From NCBI GenBank assembly GCA_040768125.1, contig JAXGNG010000001.1:248001-312000 (forward strand): 64,000 nucleotides of DNA, in the 5' to 3' direction. Below, piece after piece: positions 1 through 9,900 of the stretch. Each line of letters opens with the position of its first letter. The first letter of the stretch is position 1. Both the position numbers and the translations under genes were made by a program. Below the pieces are notes generated by a model that saw only the letters and a program-made list of their open reading frames with translations, was not told the DNA's origin and made no database searches. The stretch comes from RBG-16-49-21 sp040768125. GTDB taxonomy: Bacteria > Spirochaetota > UBA4802 > UBA5550.

Positions 1-481
1 TTCTCATCCAGGATGAGAGCATCTCGTAAGCGATCTGGCCAGGGGTCCCGCGGTCGAAGGCGATGGTGAGGTTCTCGGCGGCCATGGAGCGGCCGTGTCC
101 CCCGAAGTGAGTGATCCGTTGCACGAAGTCGCGCATTCCCTCAACGCGAGATGTGTGGTTCAGGGTCCCAATTCCCGCGCAGTAGGCCGCCTGCCAGCGG
201 GCGGCCTTAGAAAGGGCCGGGTCGAGGAAAAGGGGGGCCCGCCCGTTGGCAACGCGTTGGATATTTGTGTGGAACAGGACCAGGGCCTCAATCTCTTCGA
301 TGGCATTCGCCGCGTCTGTATCGGGGAGGAAATCCTTCTCCTCGGCACGGCCCGAATCATTCGTTTCGGTTTTTTCTCCGGAATCCTTTCCTGTGGCATC
401 GGCCTTCGGTGCCGTCGAGCAGGCGACAAAAAACGCCGGAAGGAGCATGGCAACATAGATGGTCGTGAGGACTTTTTTCAT
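1..481 (-). CDS. CAP (SCP/PR1-like) domain lipoprotein, partial: C-terminus outside the window
   Basis: This gene reads leftwards from an ATG at 481 and is still open at base 1, so only the first 160 residues are visible. The N-terminus (MKKVLTTIYVAMLL...) is a signal peptide ending in FFVAC, a spirochaete-style lipobox with Cys21. A low-complexity, charged linker (about 22-55) follows, then a CAP fold: the helix with FHTNIQRVANGRAPLFLDP, the segment ARWQAAYCAG, a His in TLNHTSR, and the AAENL motif preceded by GGHGRS. These are the His/Glu positions expected in the CAP cavity. CAP proteins are extracellular; their bacterial roles are mostly unknown. A weak purine-rich stretch (GAAGAAA) precedes the start. 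The gene is divergent from the M48-like gene at 853. Confident about the family; function unknown. Confidence 0.82.
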   Translation of the reverse strand, partial: MKKVLTTIYVAMLLPAFFVACSTAPKADATGKDSGEKTETNDSGRAEEKDFLPDTDAANAIEEIEALVLFHTNIQRVANGRAPLFLDPALSKAARWQAAYCAGIGTLNHTSRVEGMRDFVQRITHFGGHGRSMAAENLTIAFDRGTPGQIAYEMLSSWMR

Positions 482-852
482 AGAAATTATTTCTTCGTAT
501 CAGGGAACCCGGTAGCATTGTATATCCCGGGGGCAACAACGCGTATCATCCGCGGGTCAAATCGTTCGCGACAAACAGCTGGTTTTTTTGGGAACGAATC
601 GGCGCGAGGAAGGGTCGAATGATTCTAATGGTCCTTTAGTCTTGTGTGTCAATGTTTTTATCGTGTGATATTGATGGTGCGTTATAAAAAGTATTGAAAA
701 AAATGGGTAAATTCTGATAATTCGCCTTATCCGGCGAAATCATGTGTGACCTTTAAAAAAAGCCACGCGCGGGGCGCGAGTCCGCCCCCGCATCATCCGG
801 ATCGTGATGTAGCTGTCGTCGGCCACTGAATCAGAGAGTAGGAGATTCCGTA
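482..852. other. Divergent intergenic region, no gene seen
   Basis: These 371 bases separate the leftward CAP lipoprotein gene from the rightward M48-like gene and must hold both promoters. The stretch around 630-720 is AT-rich compared with the surroundings. I saw no convincing -35/-10 pair, no tRNA and no ORF with a ribosome binding site. Confidence 0.5.
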
Positions 853-2700
853 ATGAATCGATTGTGTGTCCTTATGCTTGTTCTCTATTTCGCGGTAAAT
901 CATGCGTATGCCGATGATCTGAAGGACTTCCTCATTCGCAGGAGCGGTGAGATATACAACGAGGCAAAAGGTGGCGACGCGGGGGCATGGAAGAAGCCCC
1001 TCGAAACGGCGCTCCGGCGGTTACGAAATGCCGGACAGATCTCCGAGAGCGTGGGCTTCACCGGCCTCTACGGTGTTTCCAGGGAAGAGGCTTATATCGC
1101 GAGGATGCTTCCCGGCGGGCAGTTTGTGGTGAGCGGCGCCGCACTCGCGATCCTTGAAGGAAGCCTTGCGGAAACCTTCCCTTCCGTTCAAAAGAAGGGT
1201 CGCATCAAGGATATTGCTGCCTACAGGGAGCGGATCGCCGCTGCGCTGATCGCGCAGGAACTGGCCCACCACGCGGGAAACCACGCCCTCATGTCTGCGC
1301 GGAAGGTGCAGAAGGCGGATGTGACGGGAAAGAAGTTCCGCCTGGACATGGCACGCTACGAACCCGAACAGGTCTTTCAGGCGGATGTCGCCGCGGCGTT
1401 ATCCCTCAGGAGCGCCGGGTATGCCTCGCAGGACATGATTGACTACCTGGACCTCCTTAACGCGATCTTCCAGGAAACCAAGAAAGGAAAACACGCGGTA
1501 TTTGCGGACTCTCTCGGGATACACATTGAGAACCCGACGCCGCGGGAACGGCTTCAGAGGCTCGATAACGGAAGCCGGGAATTTCACGAGATACTTGCAG
1601 GGCTCGAACGGGCCTTCGACGCTATCCGACTGGGCGGAAATGAAGCTTTTTTAAGCCAGGCAATACGTAAGGTCGTTGCCGCGATCGAGAAATTCCCCGG
1701 CAACACCTATCTCTTTAAAGCCCGGGCCGTGGGATTGCACAAGCTCTGGATCGCGTCCATAGAGAATACAAGGCAACAGGAACTCAAACCCATTATCGGC
1801 CTCCCTCGTTTCAGGGATGATATGGTGAAGCCTGAAAAGGCAGGAACAAGGGGTGCATCGGGAATTCCCGGCAATCCAAAATTGTGGTATTCTGCAAAGA
1901 TCGCCTACGATGCCGTATTTGGGATTACCGGCCTGGACCAGGACCCCGATTTACTCTCCTCGTTCGCAGCGCTTATTGTCTATGACGAAGACCACATGGA
2001 TGAAGCGAAAACGAACGCGAACAAGGCGTACGGCCTGAGGAAAAACGCCACTACGACCAACAACCTGGCGATGGTGTCGTTTATATTCGGGGAGGGAAAA
2101 AACTCCCGTGAGGACATGGACCGCGCCGAGAGGCTCCTGGCGGGACAGGTCAGAATGGTGCGCCAGCGCGGCATCGAGGGCGCCTCTACCGATTCAACGC
2201 CGGTTCTGAACTATGCCCTTCTGCTTTCCTACACGGGGAAAAAAGAGGAGGCGAAAAAGGCGGCGGCGGAATATTTCCGCACCTATGACAGGAAATCGGA
2301 ATGGGCGAAGTACCTGATGGAGCAATCGGGGGCCCCATTGCCTGAGCCAAGGAAAAATCTTCATGCCGTGAAGGGGATACGGATCGGCGACACCCTCGAG
2401 AAGGCAAAGCAGGTCCTGGGAAAACCTGCCGGGGAATCGGGATCATTTTATTCCTACACTGACCGGGGTGTCATACTCGTGGTTGATGACGGCGCCTGCG
2501 TGGCGGAAATTCGTCTCAGGGGGAGCGGCGCGCCGAGGGTGGATGATTCCTTCGGGATCGGCATGACCAGGGCGGACATCGAGAAGATACTGGGCGGTCC
2601 CTCTCACAAGTCGAATGACGCGGAATATCAATACAAAGAGGGACTAGTCGTTGTTCGATACCTCGGCGACAGTGCCGAGGAGATCGTTCTCCAGCAGTGA
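853..2700 (+). CDS. Exported M48-like protein with degenerate zinc site, helical repeats and two BamE-like repeats
   Basis: The 615-residue product starts with a signal peptide (cleavage near AYA/DD, residue 20); a GGAG lies 9 bases before the ATG. Residues 60-240 follow the layout of periplasmic M48 peptidases (BepA/YfgC, LoiP type): VSREEAYI, then VVSGAALAILEG, then the position of HExxH, then an ExxAD-like helix, then PTPRERLQRL. But the motif reads QELAHH (Gln135, His139) and the third ligand position reads FQAD (Gln176), so two of three zinc ligands seem to be glutamine. Residues 250-500 are helical and may be TPR-like. The C-terminus (about 505-615) holds two SmpA/BamE-like units, each with a GIRIGDT or GIGMTRAD turn followed by LGKP or LGGP. 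It is probably a catalytically dead, envelope-located scaffold. The next gene, a TPR lipoprotein, starts 81 bases downstream on the same strand. Confidence 0.75.
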   Translation: MNRLCVLMLVLYFAVNHAYADDLKDFLIRRSGEIYNEAKGGDAGAWKKPLETALRRLRNAGQISESVGFTGLYGVSREEAYIARMLPGGQFVVSGAALAILEGSLAETFPSVQKKGRIKDIAAYRERIAAALIAQELAHHAGNHALMSARKVQKADVTGKKFRLDMARYEPEQVFQADVAAALSLRSAGYASQDMIDYLDLLNAIFQETKKGKHAVFADSLGIHIENPTPRERLQRLDNGSREFHEILAGLERAFDAIRLGGNEAFLSQAIRKVVAAIEKFPGNTYLFKARAVGLHKLWIASIENTRQQELKPIIGLPRFRDDMVKPEKAGTRGASGIPGNPKLWYSAKIAYDAVFGITGLDQDPDLLSSFAALIVYDEDHMDEAKTNANKAYGLRKNATTTNNLAMVSFIFGEGKNSREDMDRAERLLAGQVRMVRQRGIEGASTDSTPVLNYALLLSYTGKKEEAKKAAAEYFRTYDRKSEWAKYLMEQSGAPLPEPRKNLHAVKGIRIGDTLEKAKQVLGKPAGESGSFYSYTDRGVILVVDDGACVAEIRLRGSGAPRVDDSFGIGMTRADIEKILGGPSHKSNDAEYQYKEGLVVVRYLGDSAEEIVLQQ

Positions 2701-2781
2701 ACTGGCGCGGGGCGCGCTGGTTGCGCCTATGCGCCATGAATTTGAAAGGACCGGCATCGGCCCCGGGGAGATTATCGTTAT

Positions 2782-3291
2782 ATGAAACGCGGAATGCTGA
2801 CACACATGATCCTGGCCGGCGTGGTGGCCTCGCTCTCCCTGCTGCCCGCATGCAGGACGGCAACAACTCGCCGGGCAATGGGAGACGTTCTCTTCGAGAA
2901 GCTCCAGGAAACCCCCGAATTAAGGGGGTATTCCATGTTCAAAATTTTCTGGGACAGGACGGAGGGGCCGGGTGGATTCGACCCCAGGGGGGTCCTCGTG
3001 AGGGGAACCCCCTCTTCCGGCGGGGGCTATGACGACAGCTCGATCATGCTGGACGAGCAGCTCTGGTGGGGGAAACCCGAGCGAGGGAAGGGTCGAGTTC
3101 AGGTCGGCGAGGCCGGAAGACCGTTACCGCATCACCATCGACATGAGCCTCGAGGAAGCAAAAAAGGCGGCAGGCAGCATCCTCATGTTCAGCAATATAC
3201 GAAGCGAGTACAAGGGCTCCGTTACGTTCAGGGTCACGCTCGACGGCGTGAAGCGCTATGCGCTGAAACCGCCGGAGCTCCTGAACCCTGA
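2782..3291 (+). CDS. 5' part of a frameshifted TPR lipoprotein gene (signal peptide and N-terminus)
   Basis: The ATG at 2782 begins a good lipoprotein signal (MKRGMLTHMILAGVVASL...LLPAC, Cys24). The protein reads sensibly through about residue 96 (...SSIMLDEQLWWG). After a G5 run at 3068-3072 this frame turns into basic, His/Pro/Gly-rich nonsense and stops at 3291. The natural continuation (GRVEFRSARPEDRYRITIDM...) lies in the next frame. Removing one G from the run joins the two frames as ...LWWGNPSEGRVEF.... I therefore read 2782-5503 as one lipoprotein gene of about 906 codons with a single-base insertion. Sequencing error, a real inactivating mutation or programmed slippage are all possible. 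Residues after about 96 in this frame should be ignored. Confidence 0.6.
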   Translation: MKRGMLTHMILAGVVASLSLLPACRTATTRRAMGDVLFEKLQETPELRGYSMFKIFWDRTEGPGGFDPRGVLVRGTPSSGGGYDDSSIMLDEQLWWGKPERGKGRVQVGEAGRPLPHHHRHEPRGSKKGGRQHPHVQQYTKRVQGLRYVQGHARRREALCAETAGAPEP

Positions 3292-5503
3292 TGACGCGGA
3301 GTATGTCAAGGGCAAGCCGTTCATCGTCGAGCTCCTGGGTGTGGACGAGATAAAGGTGACCCTCCTCACCAGGGAGGAAAAAAGCGGTGAACTCGGGGTC
3401 TTCGCCGTATCGGGTGAGACCCTGATGAAGTCGATGTACGAGGGCCACGTAGAGGCGCGCAACAAATTCATAGGGTACAAAGTCATTGATCCGGTGCCTG
3501 ACGAAGAGATGATCGCCAGGAGCGTCAGGAAGGCTAAGGGCACCCCGCGCATATACCTCGGCGAGATCAAGCCCCTTGCCAGCGTTGGCGAGGATGAAAA
3601 AAGCGTGGGCGATGAATTGAGAATGAACCTTGTCCGGCTTTTCAGCAGGATGAAAGAAGTTGAGCTCCATTCGAAGCCCGGGCTCCCGCGATGGGAAATA
3701 AGCGGAATATACCGAAAAGTGCCGTCGGCCAAAAGCGGAAGCAATTTGCTGGAGTTCCAGGTAGAGGTGGCCGACGCCTCCAGGGGGGCGACTCGAAATG
3801 TTATTCGCCCCGTAACCATCGACATAAACGACCGAGACCAGATGGTGAGGGGGATACATGAAATCGTAAGGTCGATCGTGGAAGACGATCCTTTCCAGGT
3901 GAAGATTGAAACGGCCACGGACGACATGCTCATCGAGACCCTGGCAAGCAGTTTCGCGAAACAGCCGGAGGCGAGGAGCGGAGCCGGTGCCGCCGGGATA
4001 AAGAACCTTCTCGCCGAATACCGGAGGGGTATAGGGTTATACAACGAAGGAAGATACAACGAGGCGCAGGAGACCCTTCGCTATGTGCTGGACCACGACC
4101 GCGAGTATCTCGCGGCCCGTGATCTTTACATCAGGGTATTCCTCGGGCTCAGGAAATACCATGACGCCCTCACGCAGGCAAGGACCCTCCTGGATGACTC
4201 CAGGGCCTCGCGGAACAGGGCCTTTGAGGGGCTGGCGTACCTGCGCCTTGCCGAAATATATCTGAAGGTGGGACACTACCTGCGCGCGAAGGAGTATTCG
4301 GTCCGCGCCCTGGATGCCATGAAGGAAGTCTTCGGGACGGAGCACGATGAAACGGCGGAGGCGCACTACCGCCTCGGTCTTTCCGACGTGTGCCTGGTAG
4401 ACAGGTTCGATATGAGGGAGCACGAAAAGAACGCCGCCGCCAACCTGCACCGGGGCCTCGGCATCAAGGCGAAAAAGTTTGGGCTCCTGAGCGAGGAAAC
4501 CGCACCGCTCATCAATGCCGTGGGAAGGCTCTATTCGATCCTCGGACACGATAACGTCGCCCTCAGTTATTTGCTGAAGGAGGAAAAAGCCAGGGAAAAA
4601 ATCGAGAGCGGGGGGAGAAGGGAGCCCCGTCTTGAGAAAGGGAAATGTTATCTTGACATCGGCACCCACTACCTGCGGATGGGCAATAATGAAAAGGCCC
4701 TGGAATACCTCGAAAGGGCGGACGGCCTGTTCAAGAAGATGGATCTGGGGAAAGATATCGAATATGCTCCAGTCCGGGGGGCCACGGCGCTCCGTATCGG
4801 CATTGCCTGGGCCCGACAAAAAGACATGGAACGCGCCCATTCCCGGTGGGAGGAAGCGGGAGCGATATACGATAATTTCATAAGAATGGTTAATTCCGAA
4901 ATTCGGTCCAGGGGTCTTACCGGCATGAACAGGCATATGGCAACGAACTCGTTTCGCAAAAACATGCCCGGCTACTATTCCGCGGGAATACGGGACCTCG
5001 TCGGCTTCATCATCCCATTGAAGAGGGCGGGCAAGGGGCTTCACGAGGGTCTTGACATGGCCGTGCGATACGCCCTCGAGCAGAACTGGCGAAGGATACA
5101 TCCGAACGCGAGTGATAAAGAAGGCGAAATCAGCGCTGAAGAGAACGACGGAGTAGGCCGGTTCAATGTTTGCAGAGTGGAGTCTGAGTTTGACGCGAAA
5201 GTGGGGACCATTGTCAACGGGAGGTGCGTCACCGACGAGCAGGGCCCCGGTTCGGACGCCTACGAGATTCTCGTGAACGAAAAGGTGACATGGGCGGCCG
5301 GCACCGATAAAAAGGCGGCAGAACGGATCCATATCGCCGGTATTGATTATGAACAGGCGCCGGTGTACGTGTGCAGGATAATGGGCGCCGACGGAAGGCA
5401 CCGCATCGGTTCGCTGAAAGAGGGCGAATCCGAATGCGAATATTTTCAGGATGGAAAGAGACGCACGTCAGGGGCGTACGATTTGCTGGTTGACGCGCCC
5501 TGA
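3029..5503 (+). CDS. TPR-repeat lipoprotein, main body (3' part of frameshifted gene)
   Basis: This frame carries most of the protein; its nominal ATG at 3029 is probably not the real start (see the 2782 entry), and the credible sequence begins near 3075. Residues about 160-310 (RIYLGEIKPLASVGEDE... to ...IVRSIVEDDPF) look like an FlgO/CsgG-type nucleotide-free alpha/beta domain, as found in front of TPRs in other exported proteins. From about 330 to 600 there are tandem TPR or kinesin-light-chain-like helical pairs (YNEGRYNEAQETLRYVL, RLAEIYLKVGHYLRAKEYS, YLDIGTHYLRMGNNEKALEYL). The last 140 residues are a beta-rich domain of unknown type with four cysteines. It is likely attached to a membrane and binds proteins. 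A strong hairpin terminator follows at 5528. Confidence 0.7.
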   Translation: MTTARSCWTSSSGGGNPSEGRVEFRSARPEDRYRITIDMSLEEAKKAAGSILMFSNIRSEYKGSVTFRVTLDGVKRYALKPPELLNPDDAEYVKGKPFIVELLGVDEIKVTLLTREEKSGELGVFAVSGETLMKSMYEGHVEARNKFIGYKVIDPVPDEEMIARSVRKAKGTPRIYLGEIKPLASVGEDEKSVGDELRMNLVRLFSRMKEVELHSKPGLPRWEISGIYRKVPSAKSGSNLLEFQVEVADASRGATRNVIRPVTIDINDRDQMVRGIHEIVRSIVEDDPFQVKIETATDDMLIETLASSFAKQPEARSGAGAAGIKNLLAEYRRGIGLYNEGRYNEAQETLRYVLDHDREYLAARDLYIRVFLGLRKYHDALTQARTLLDDSRASRNRAFEGLAYLRLAEIYLKVGHYLRAKEYSVRALDAMKEVFGTEHDETAEAHYRLGLSDVCLVDRFDMREHEKNAAANLHRGLGIKAKKFGLLSEETAPLINAVGRLYSILGHDNVALSYLLKEEKAREKIESGGRREPRLEKGKCYLDIGTHYLRMGNNEKALEYLERADGLFKKMDLGKDIEYAPVRGATALRIGIAWARQKDMERAHSRWEEAGAIYDNFIRMVNSEIRSRGLTGMNRHMATNSFRKNMPGYYSAGIRDLVGFIIPLKRAGKGLHEGLDMAVRYALEQNWRRIHPNASDKEGEISAEENDGVGRFNVCRVESEFDAKVGTIVNGRCVTDEQGPGSDAYEILVNEKVTWAAGTDKKAAERIHIAGIDYEQAPVYVCRIMGADGRHRIGSLKEGESECEYFQDGKRRTSGAYDLLVDAP

Positions 5504-5527
5504 GCCGGAGTGCCGGCGGATAGTGTA

Positions 5528-5557
5528 ACAAAAGGGGCCCTTGAAGGCCCCTTTTGT
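5528..5557. terminator. Bidirectional intrinsic terminator
   Basis: A perfect 12-bp stem (ACAAAAGGGGCC with GGCCCCTTTTGT) encloses a 6-base loop. A-rich and T-rich flanks on either side allow it to end both the rightward TPR gene (stop 5503) and the leftward lipoprotein gene (stop 5585). Confidence 0.85.
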
Positions 5558-5584
5558 TTGATAAAAAGGCGATAGACGGACCGC

Positions 5585-6502
5585 TTATTCCCGGTCAAGG
5601 TCTTCCTGCATCGGGGGTCTCGTCCTGTATGCGAATACCGCGTTTTCGGCGAGCTTGAACCCATTGTAATGTTCGGTCTGTTCGTACTTGGCGGATACGG
5701 AAATACCTTTCATGTTGGCCGTTGCGCCGATATTCACGCCCTTGTCGTCAAAAACCTCGAGGGCGATTATGTCAGCGATGAGAACAGAATGAATGAATTC
5801 ACGGTTTCGCAATGAATCAATTGTGCGATACTCACTTTTCATCACGGGCAATACCAGGGATACACGCCGGATGTTTATCAGCTTGAGGGCAAGCCTGACC
5901 CCCGATTGAAGCTTTAGAATGTCGATAGTAACGGCGCCGTCGCTGCCTTCAGTCCCCTTCTCTTTCCTGGCTGCGCGTTCTTCCTCCGAGGAATCGTATT
6001 CGCCCATAATGCTTCCGCTGCCCGCGTCTTCACGCTCCAAGTCCTTCAGCTTTTCGCGTTGCCTTTCAAATTCTTCCTTTTTTTCATTGAACTTTTTCTT
6101 GGCTTGGTCGAGGGCCTCTTCCTGGGATTTGTCAGCGGCGCCGAAGGAGAGGCCTTTCAGGCCGCTCAGGCGGGCATTGAGCTGGAACACCTGGGATGCA
6201 TCATAGGCGATTCTTTCGTACATGCCTCCGGTTTCCCTGACAGTCCCGTCCCACACCTGGCGTTCAATGACCTCGTCCGTGATCTCTTTCTTGTCCTTGG
6301 TATAGACCACCTCGAAGACGCTTCCCAGGTAGTCTTCCGGGGTGCGCTTGTTGTCAAAAATATTCATGACCCTGTGGTTTTTCATTTCCTTGGGGAACGG
6401 GTCTTTGGCAAGGCCCTTCGATGTCGTGATGCAGGACGTGTATAATAATGCAATGAAAAGAGACACCACTAACAGGCCTGCGTGCTTAATAGGTGAAGGC
6501 AT
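5585..6502 (-). CDS. Putative lipoprotein with central charged coiled coil
   Basis: I place the start at the ATG at 6502 because GAGGAG lies just before it; an ATG ten codons upstream has no such site. The signal peptide ends in LLYTSC (Cys23 in this numbering). Residues about 115-185 (KSQEEALDQAKKKFNEKKEE... onwards) form a very charged probable coiled coil with many Lys/Glu. The C-terminal 110 residues are predicted alpha/beta (ILKLQSGVRLALKLINIRRV, IALEVFDDKGVNIGA). I do not recognise the family. It shares a bidirectional terminator with the convergent TPR gene. Confidence 0.7.
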   Translation of the reverse strand: MPSPIKHAGLLVVSLFIALLYTSCITTSKGLAKDPFPKEMKNHRVMNIFDNKRTPEDYLGSVFEVVYTKDKKEITDEVIERQVWDGTVRETGGMYERIAYDASQVFQLNARLSGLKGLSFGAADKSQEEALDQAKKKFNEKKEEFERQREKLKDLEREDAGSGSIMGEYDSSEEERAARKEKGTEGSDGAVTIDILKLQSGVRLALKLINIRRVSLVLPVMKSEYRTIDSLRNREFIHSVLIADIIALEVFDDKGVNIGATANMKGISVSAKYEQTEHYNGFKLAENAVFAYRTRPPMQEDLDRE

Positions 6503-6962
6503 GATCTCCTCCTCGGTTTTCATGTTGTGCAAGGATTTATTTTCTAAAATAGGGTTGTAAAATCAACCGTCAAGTCTTTTTCCTCCACGGAGAACCTGAT
6601 TCCGGGGATCTCCCCGCTTAAGTTGTATGCCTACTAACGTGAAAAATCATTTTCATCATATCCGATGGTGTTGGCTAGGGTTAGCGATCTTCTCGCAGGT
6701 CCCGCGGCAATTGGGAAAGAAGCGTCGAGCCGCATCATGTGCTTTGGCAATACGGCCCCATGAGTAAAAAAATTATGCGAATGAAAAAATTGGGAATTAA
6801 AATTGCCGGCGAGGAGGTCTATGAGATAAAATAATCCTGAAATAAAAAGCGGCACTCCCGCCGAGGTGTTCCCCGGGAGTGGCGATGTCACGTGTGCCAG
6901 GGACCCGAGGAAGTGGGAATTCAGGAAACTCTAGGGCGGGGATGCCGGGCCGGGACCCCGCG
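6503..6962. other. Intergenic region without a supported gene
   Basis: This stretch holds the upstream region of the lipoprotein gene at 6502 and, at its right end, the terminator of the MotA-FliG-like gene. A few short ORFs exist on both strands but none has a ribosome binding site, a recognisable product or protein-like composition. Confidence 0.5.
6843..6881 (-). terminator. Intrinsic terminator of the MotA-FliG-like gene
   Basis: On the minus strand CACTCCCG pairs with CGGGAGTG (6874-6881 with 6853-6860) around a 13-base loop, followed after CCGC by a run of five T (plus-strand A run at 6844-6848). It lies about 80 bases past the stop codon at 6963. Confidence 0.75.
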
Positions 6963-9900
6963 TCACCGCGGAATGATGATCATGCCGGCTTCCGCGAGCT
7001 GTACCGCCGCCGTGCGGATCCGGGTCCAGGCCTCTTCAACGGAGGGGGCGTCGGCCACCGCGAGGCCCGCCTCCTCCAGTATCATCTCCCGCTTTTCCGG
7101 GGTAAGGGTGGCCAGGATCCTCTCCGTGATGCCCGGCACGGCGTCTTCCGCCGAGAGGGCGGTAATGATCGCGTTGTCGGGGATCTCCCGCATGACCTTC
7201 GAGAAGCTCATGTCGTCGAGGCGCATCAGGCCGTCATTTGTCAGGAACGCCGCGCTGGTGCGGAGCATCCCGTGAAGGTCCCGCGCAAGGATCGGGCGGA
7301 GATAATTGAAGTGGAACATCCCCGAGTTCATGAGGGCCCCGGCGAGGGCATCCTCGTCCCTCGCGATGGAACCCTCGCCGTCCAGGGGTATGCGCTTCAC
7401 GAGGGCCTCGATATTTTCGGTAGTGTAAGGAAGACACCATCGGTTGATTCTCACCGTGTCGCGCTTCTCCAGCTCGTCGAATATCTCTTCAATGATCCTG
7501 TTCGCGTCATCGTCTGATTTATCCGCCTGCGCCTTACTGAGCCGGGTGAGGAGGCCATGGAGATTGGTAGGGACATCGCGCTTCTCCCTCGGGAGGAGAT
7601 CGATGAAATTCCCGCCGAATGCGTCGCGGTAGCCCGATATCGAACGGGTAAAGGTCACGCCCTTCTCCCCTTCGATGGTGTCCAGGATCCGCGCCGCGGC
7701 TTCTTTCTCCCCGTGGAGGTTTTCGCGGATGGCGATTGCGGCCTCATCCATCAGTTCTCCGATGAGGGCCTGTACCCGTTGAATGTCCGGGGAATCGTCG
7801 GCCCGTATCGCTTCCGGAAGGGCCAGGTGGCCGCGGTTGACGAGATGGGCGAGGATGTTCATGATCTTCGCGAAGGATTCGGCCGAGTCCCCGGGAGGAA
7901 CCGGTCCCATGAATTCAATGTCTTCCCGGAGCAGCTCGGCGGCGCGGGGGGACATGCAGGCATAGATCGCGTCACGGGCCACGGCGGGCATGAAGACCAT
8001 GGCCTTCGCGAGGTCCTGGGTGTCCACCTCGCGGAGCACCACCATTATGGCGTGCTGGTCGAGATGCACGAAATCCCCGGGAAGCAAAAGCTGCGGCGCC
8101 GTGAAAGAATGGTATTCCCCGGGGGCCCCGGAGAGATACCTCATGGCAAGGGAGAACCGGAGAGGAAACCCGAAGGATGATTCATTCGCGGCAATCACGC
8201 CATTAAGGTAATTCACCTCGGTAATGGCGTCCCCGGGGGCGGCGAGGCCGTGACGGTCGCACCACCGGGACACCGCCCCGGCGAGCCTAGAGCGGCTTCC
8301 GGCGAGTATGGCGTCGAGCTGTTTGAATATGTCCCGTATCTCCCCGTGGGAGAGATGTGAGGCGAGGTTTGTGTCATACCTTGAAAGGTCGATCTCCAGC
8401 GCCGGTATCGAGCCGTCGTCGTCGGTGGCGCCTTCGCCGGGTTCGAGGGCGCCTCCACGTATCGAGGCAACGAGATCGCGGCAGGCGCGCGCGTCCCGCA
8501 GGAGTTTGTCAGTAACGCGGTATGCGGAAGCGAGAAGGGGCAGGAGGGAGGAATGCACGCGCCTTCGCAGACGCTTCCCGCTGCCGGCTTTTTTCAGCGT
8601 TGCCGGGATCTCCTTCCGGAGCTCCTCGATATAATCCCGGACCGGATCATTATGCCATACACTGGCAAGCATTGATGATCGCCACAGGAGTTCGCGGAAG
8701 GTGTCATGGGCGTCAAAGAATCCGTTCCAGCGGGCGTCCTGATCCGAAAGGAAGGCCATGAGTCCGTGGTCGCGGGTCCGGGGAGGCGCCGTCCCGGCAC
8801 GCACGGCCCTGCGGAGGTCGCGCATTGTCTCGATATAGTGCTCGTATATCGTCCCGTCAGCGGAGGGAGCCAGAAGGTCCAGGATGCCGACGAGGGTGTT
8901 CGTATCCATTCCCGCCTGTATAAAAAGGATGCCGGCGATACAGAGGTCGTGGAAATGCCCGTATTCGGCGCGGAGGCGGCGCGCGGCGCCGTCCGCAAGC
9001 TCCCTGAGAAGATCGGGTCCGATGTTATTGACGGCCATGGCGAGGCAGAACCGGAGGAGCCGGTCATCGACACCCACGAGATCGCCTTCAATGGCGCGGA
9101 GCCCCTCGCGGCGCGTTTTTTCTGAAAGTCCGGTGATGATGTCAATGAGTGTCCCTGGATCGCCGGGCGGTTCGTGGCTATCGATTATATCCTCAATCAT
9201 GCGGGGGTTGTTGCCGCACTGGATTCCCAGCACGCCCTCGATCGTCGCGTCAACGACCTGCCGCGTCATGGCAATATCGTGCTTCCCGTGGAAGCGCGAC
9301 AGTTCCCGCACGAGCTCGGGATCGGTGCCGTCGATCACGAGTTCCAGTCCGCGGCGCATGAGCTCCGATAGGATCGAGACGTCGATGGCTTCTCCCTCCT
9401 CCATCTCCACCCCGGTGGGAGACGTATCAGGTTGCGTCTCCGGTGCCGCGCCGGTTTCCCCCGCGTCGTTGCTCTCATCTTCGCCGGCGGGGTAGAGGTA
9501 GTCCTCGAGGGAGAGGAGACCCTCCCTCCTCGCCTGTTCCGCCATGCCTGCGAAGCTGCGGGAAAGCTCCTGAATGGACACGGGATGAGCGCCCGGTTTC
9601 GAGAAGTCCTTTCTCGCTGAGTCGATGATGCGCGGGTTCGATCCTTCGAGTATCTTCATCGCGCCGAAAATTGCAATGTCGTGGCGTATTTCCTGGCCGA
9701 GGAGTGCCGCCTTCTTTCCCGTTTCCAGCATGTGCCGTACCAGTTCGGGGTCCGTGCCGTCGACTATGAGCCTGATACCCTTGCGGATGAAAGGCTCATG
9801 AATTGTGTCTATGCGTTCCTCGAGGACAAGGAGTCCCTTCGATTCGGCGATTGCCGAAAGGCCGGTGAGCAGTTCCCTGAGCTCGCGAAAGGTGAAGGGA

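Noticed and set aside
95..622. Rightward ORF of 175 residues
   Set aside because: It is antisense to the CAP-domain lipoprotein gene (minus strand, start 481), has no signal or domain and a composition typical of a shadow frame.
4037..5401. Leftward ORF of 454 residues
   Set aside because: It is antisense to the TPR region of the lipoprotein gene and has shadow-like composition (many His, Pro, Arg).
6634..6891. Leftward ORF of 85 residues in the gap at 6.5-7 kb
   Set aside because: No ribosome binding site, no recognisable product, and it overlaps the terminator of the neighbouring gene.
7557..8180. Long plus-strand ORFs inside the MotA-FliG-like gene (also 6879-7517, 8884-9495)
   Set aside because: The opposite frame holds clear MotA and FliG motifs throughout; these ORFs are Gly/Arg-rich shadows of a high-GC gene.
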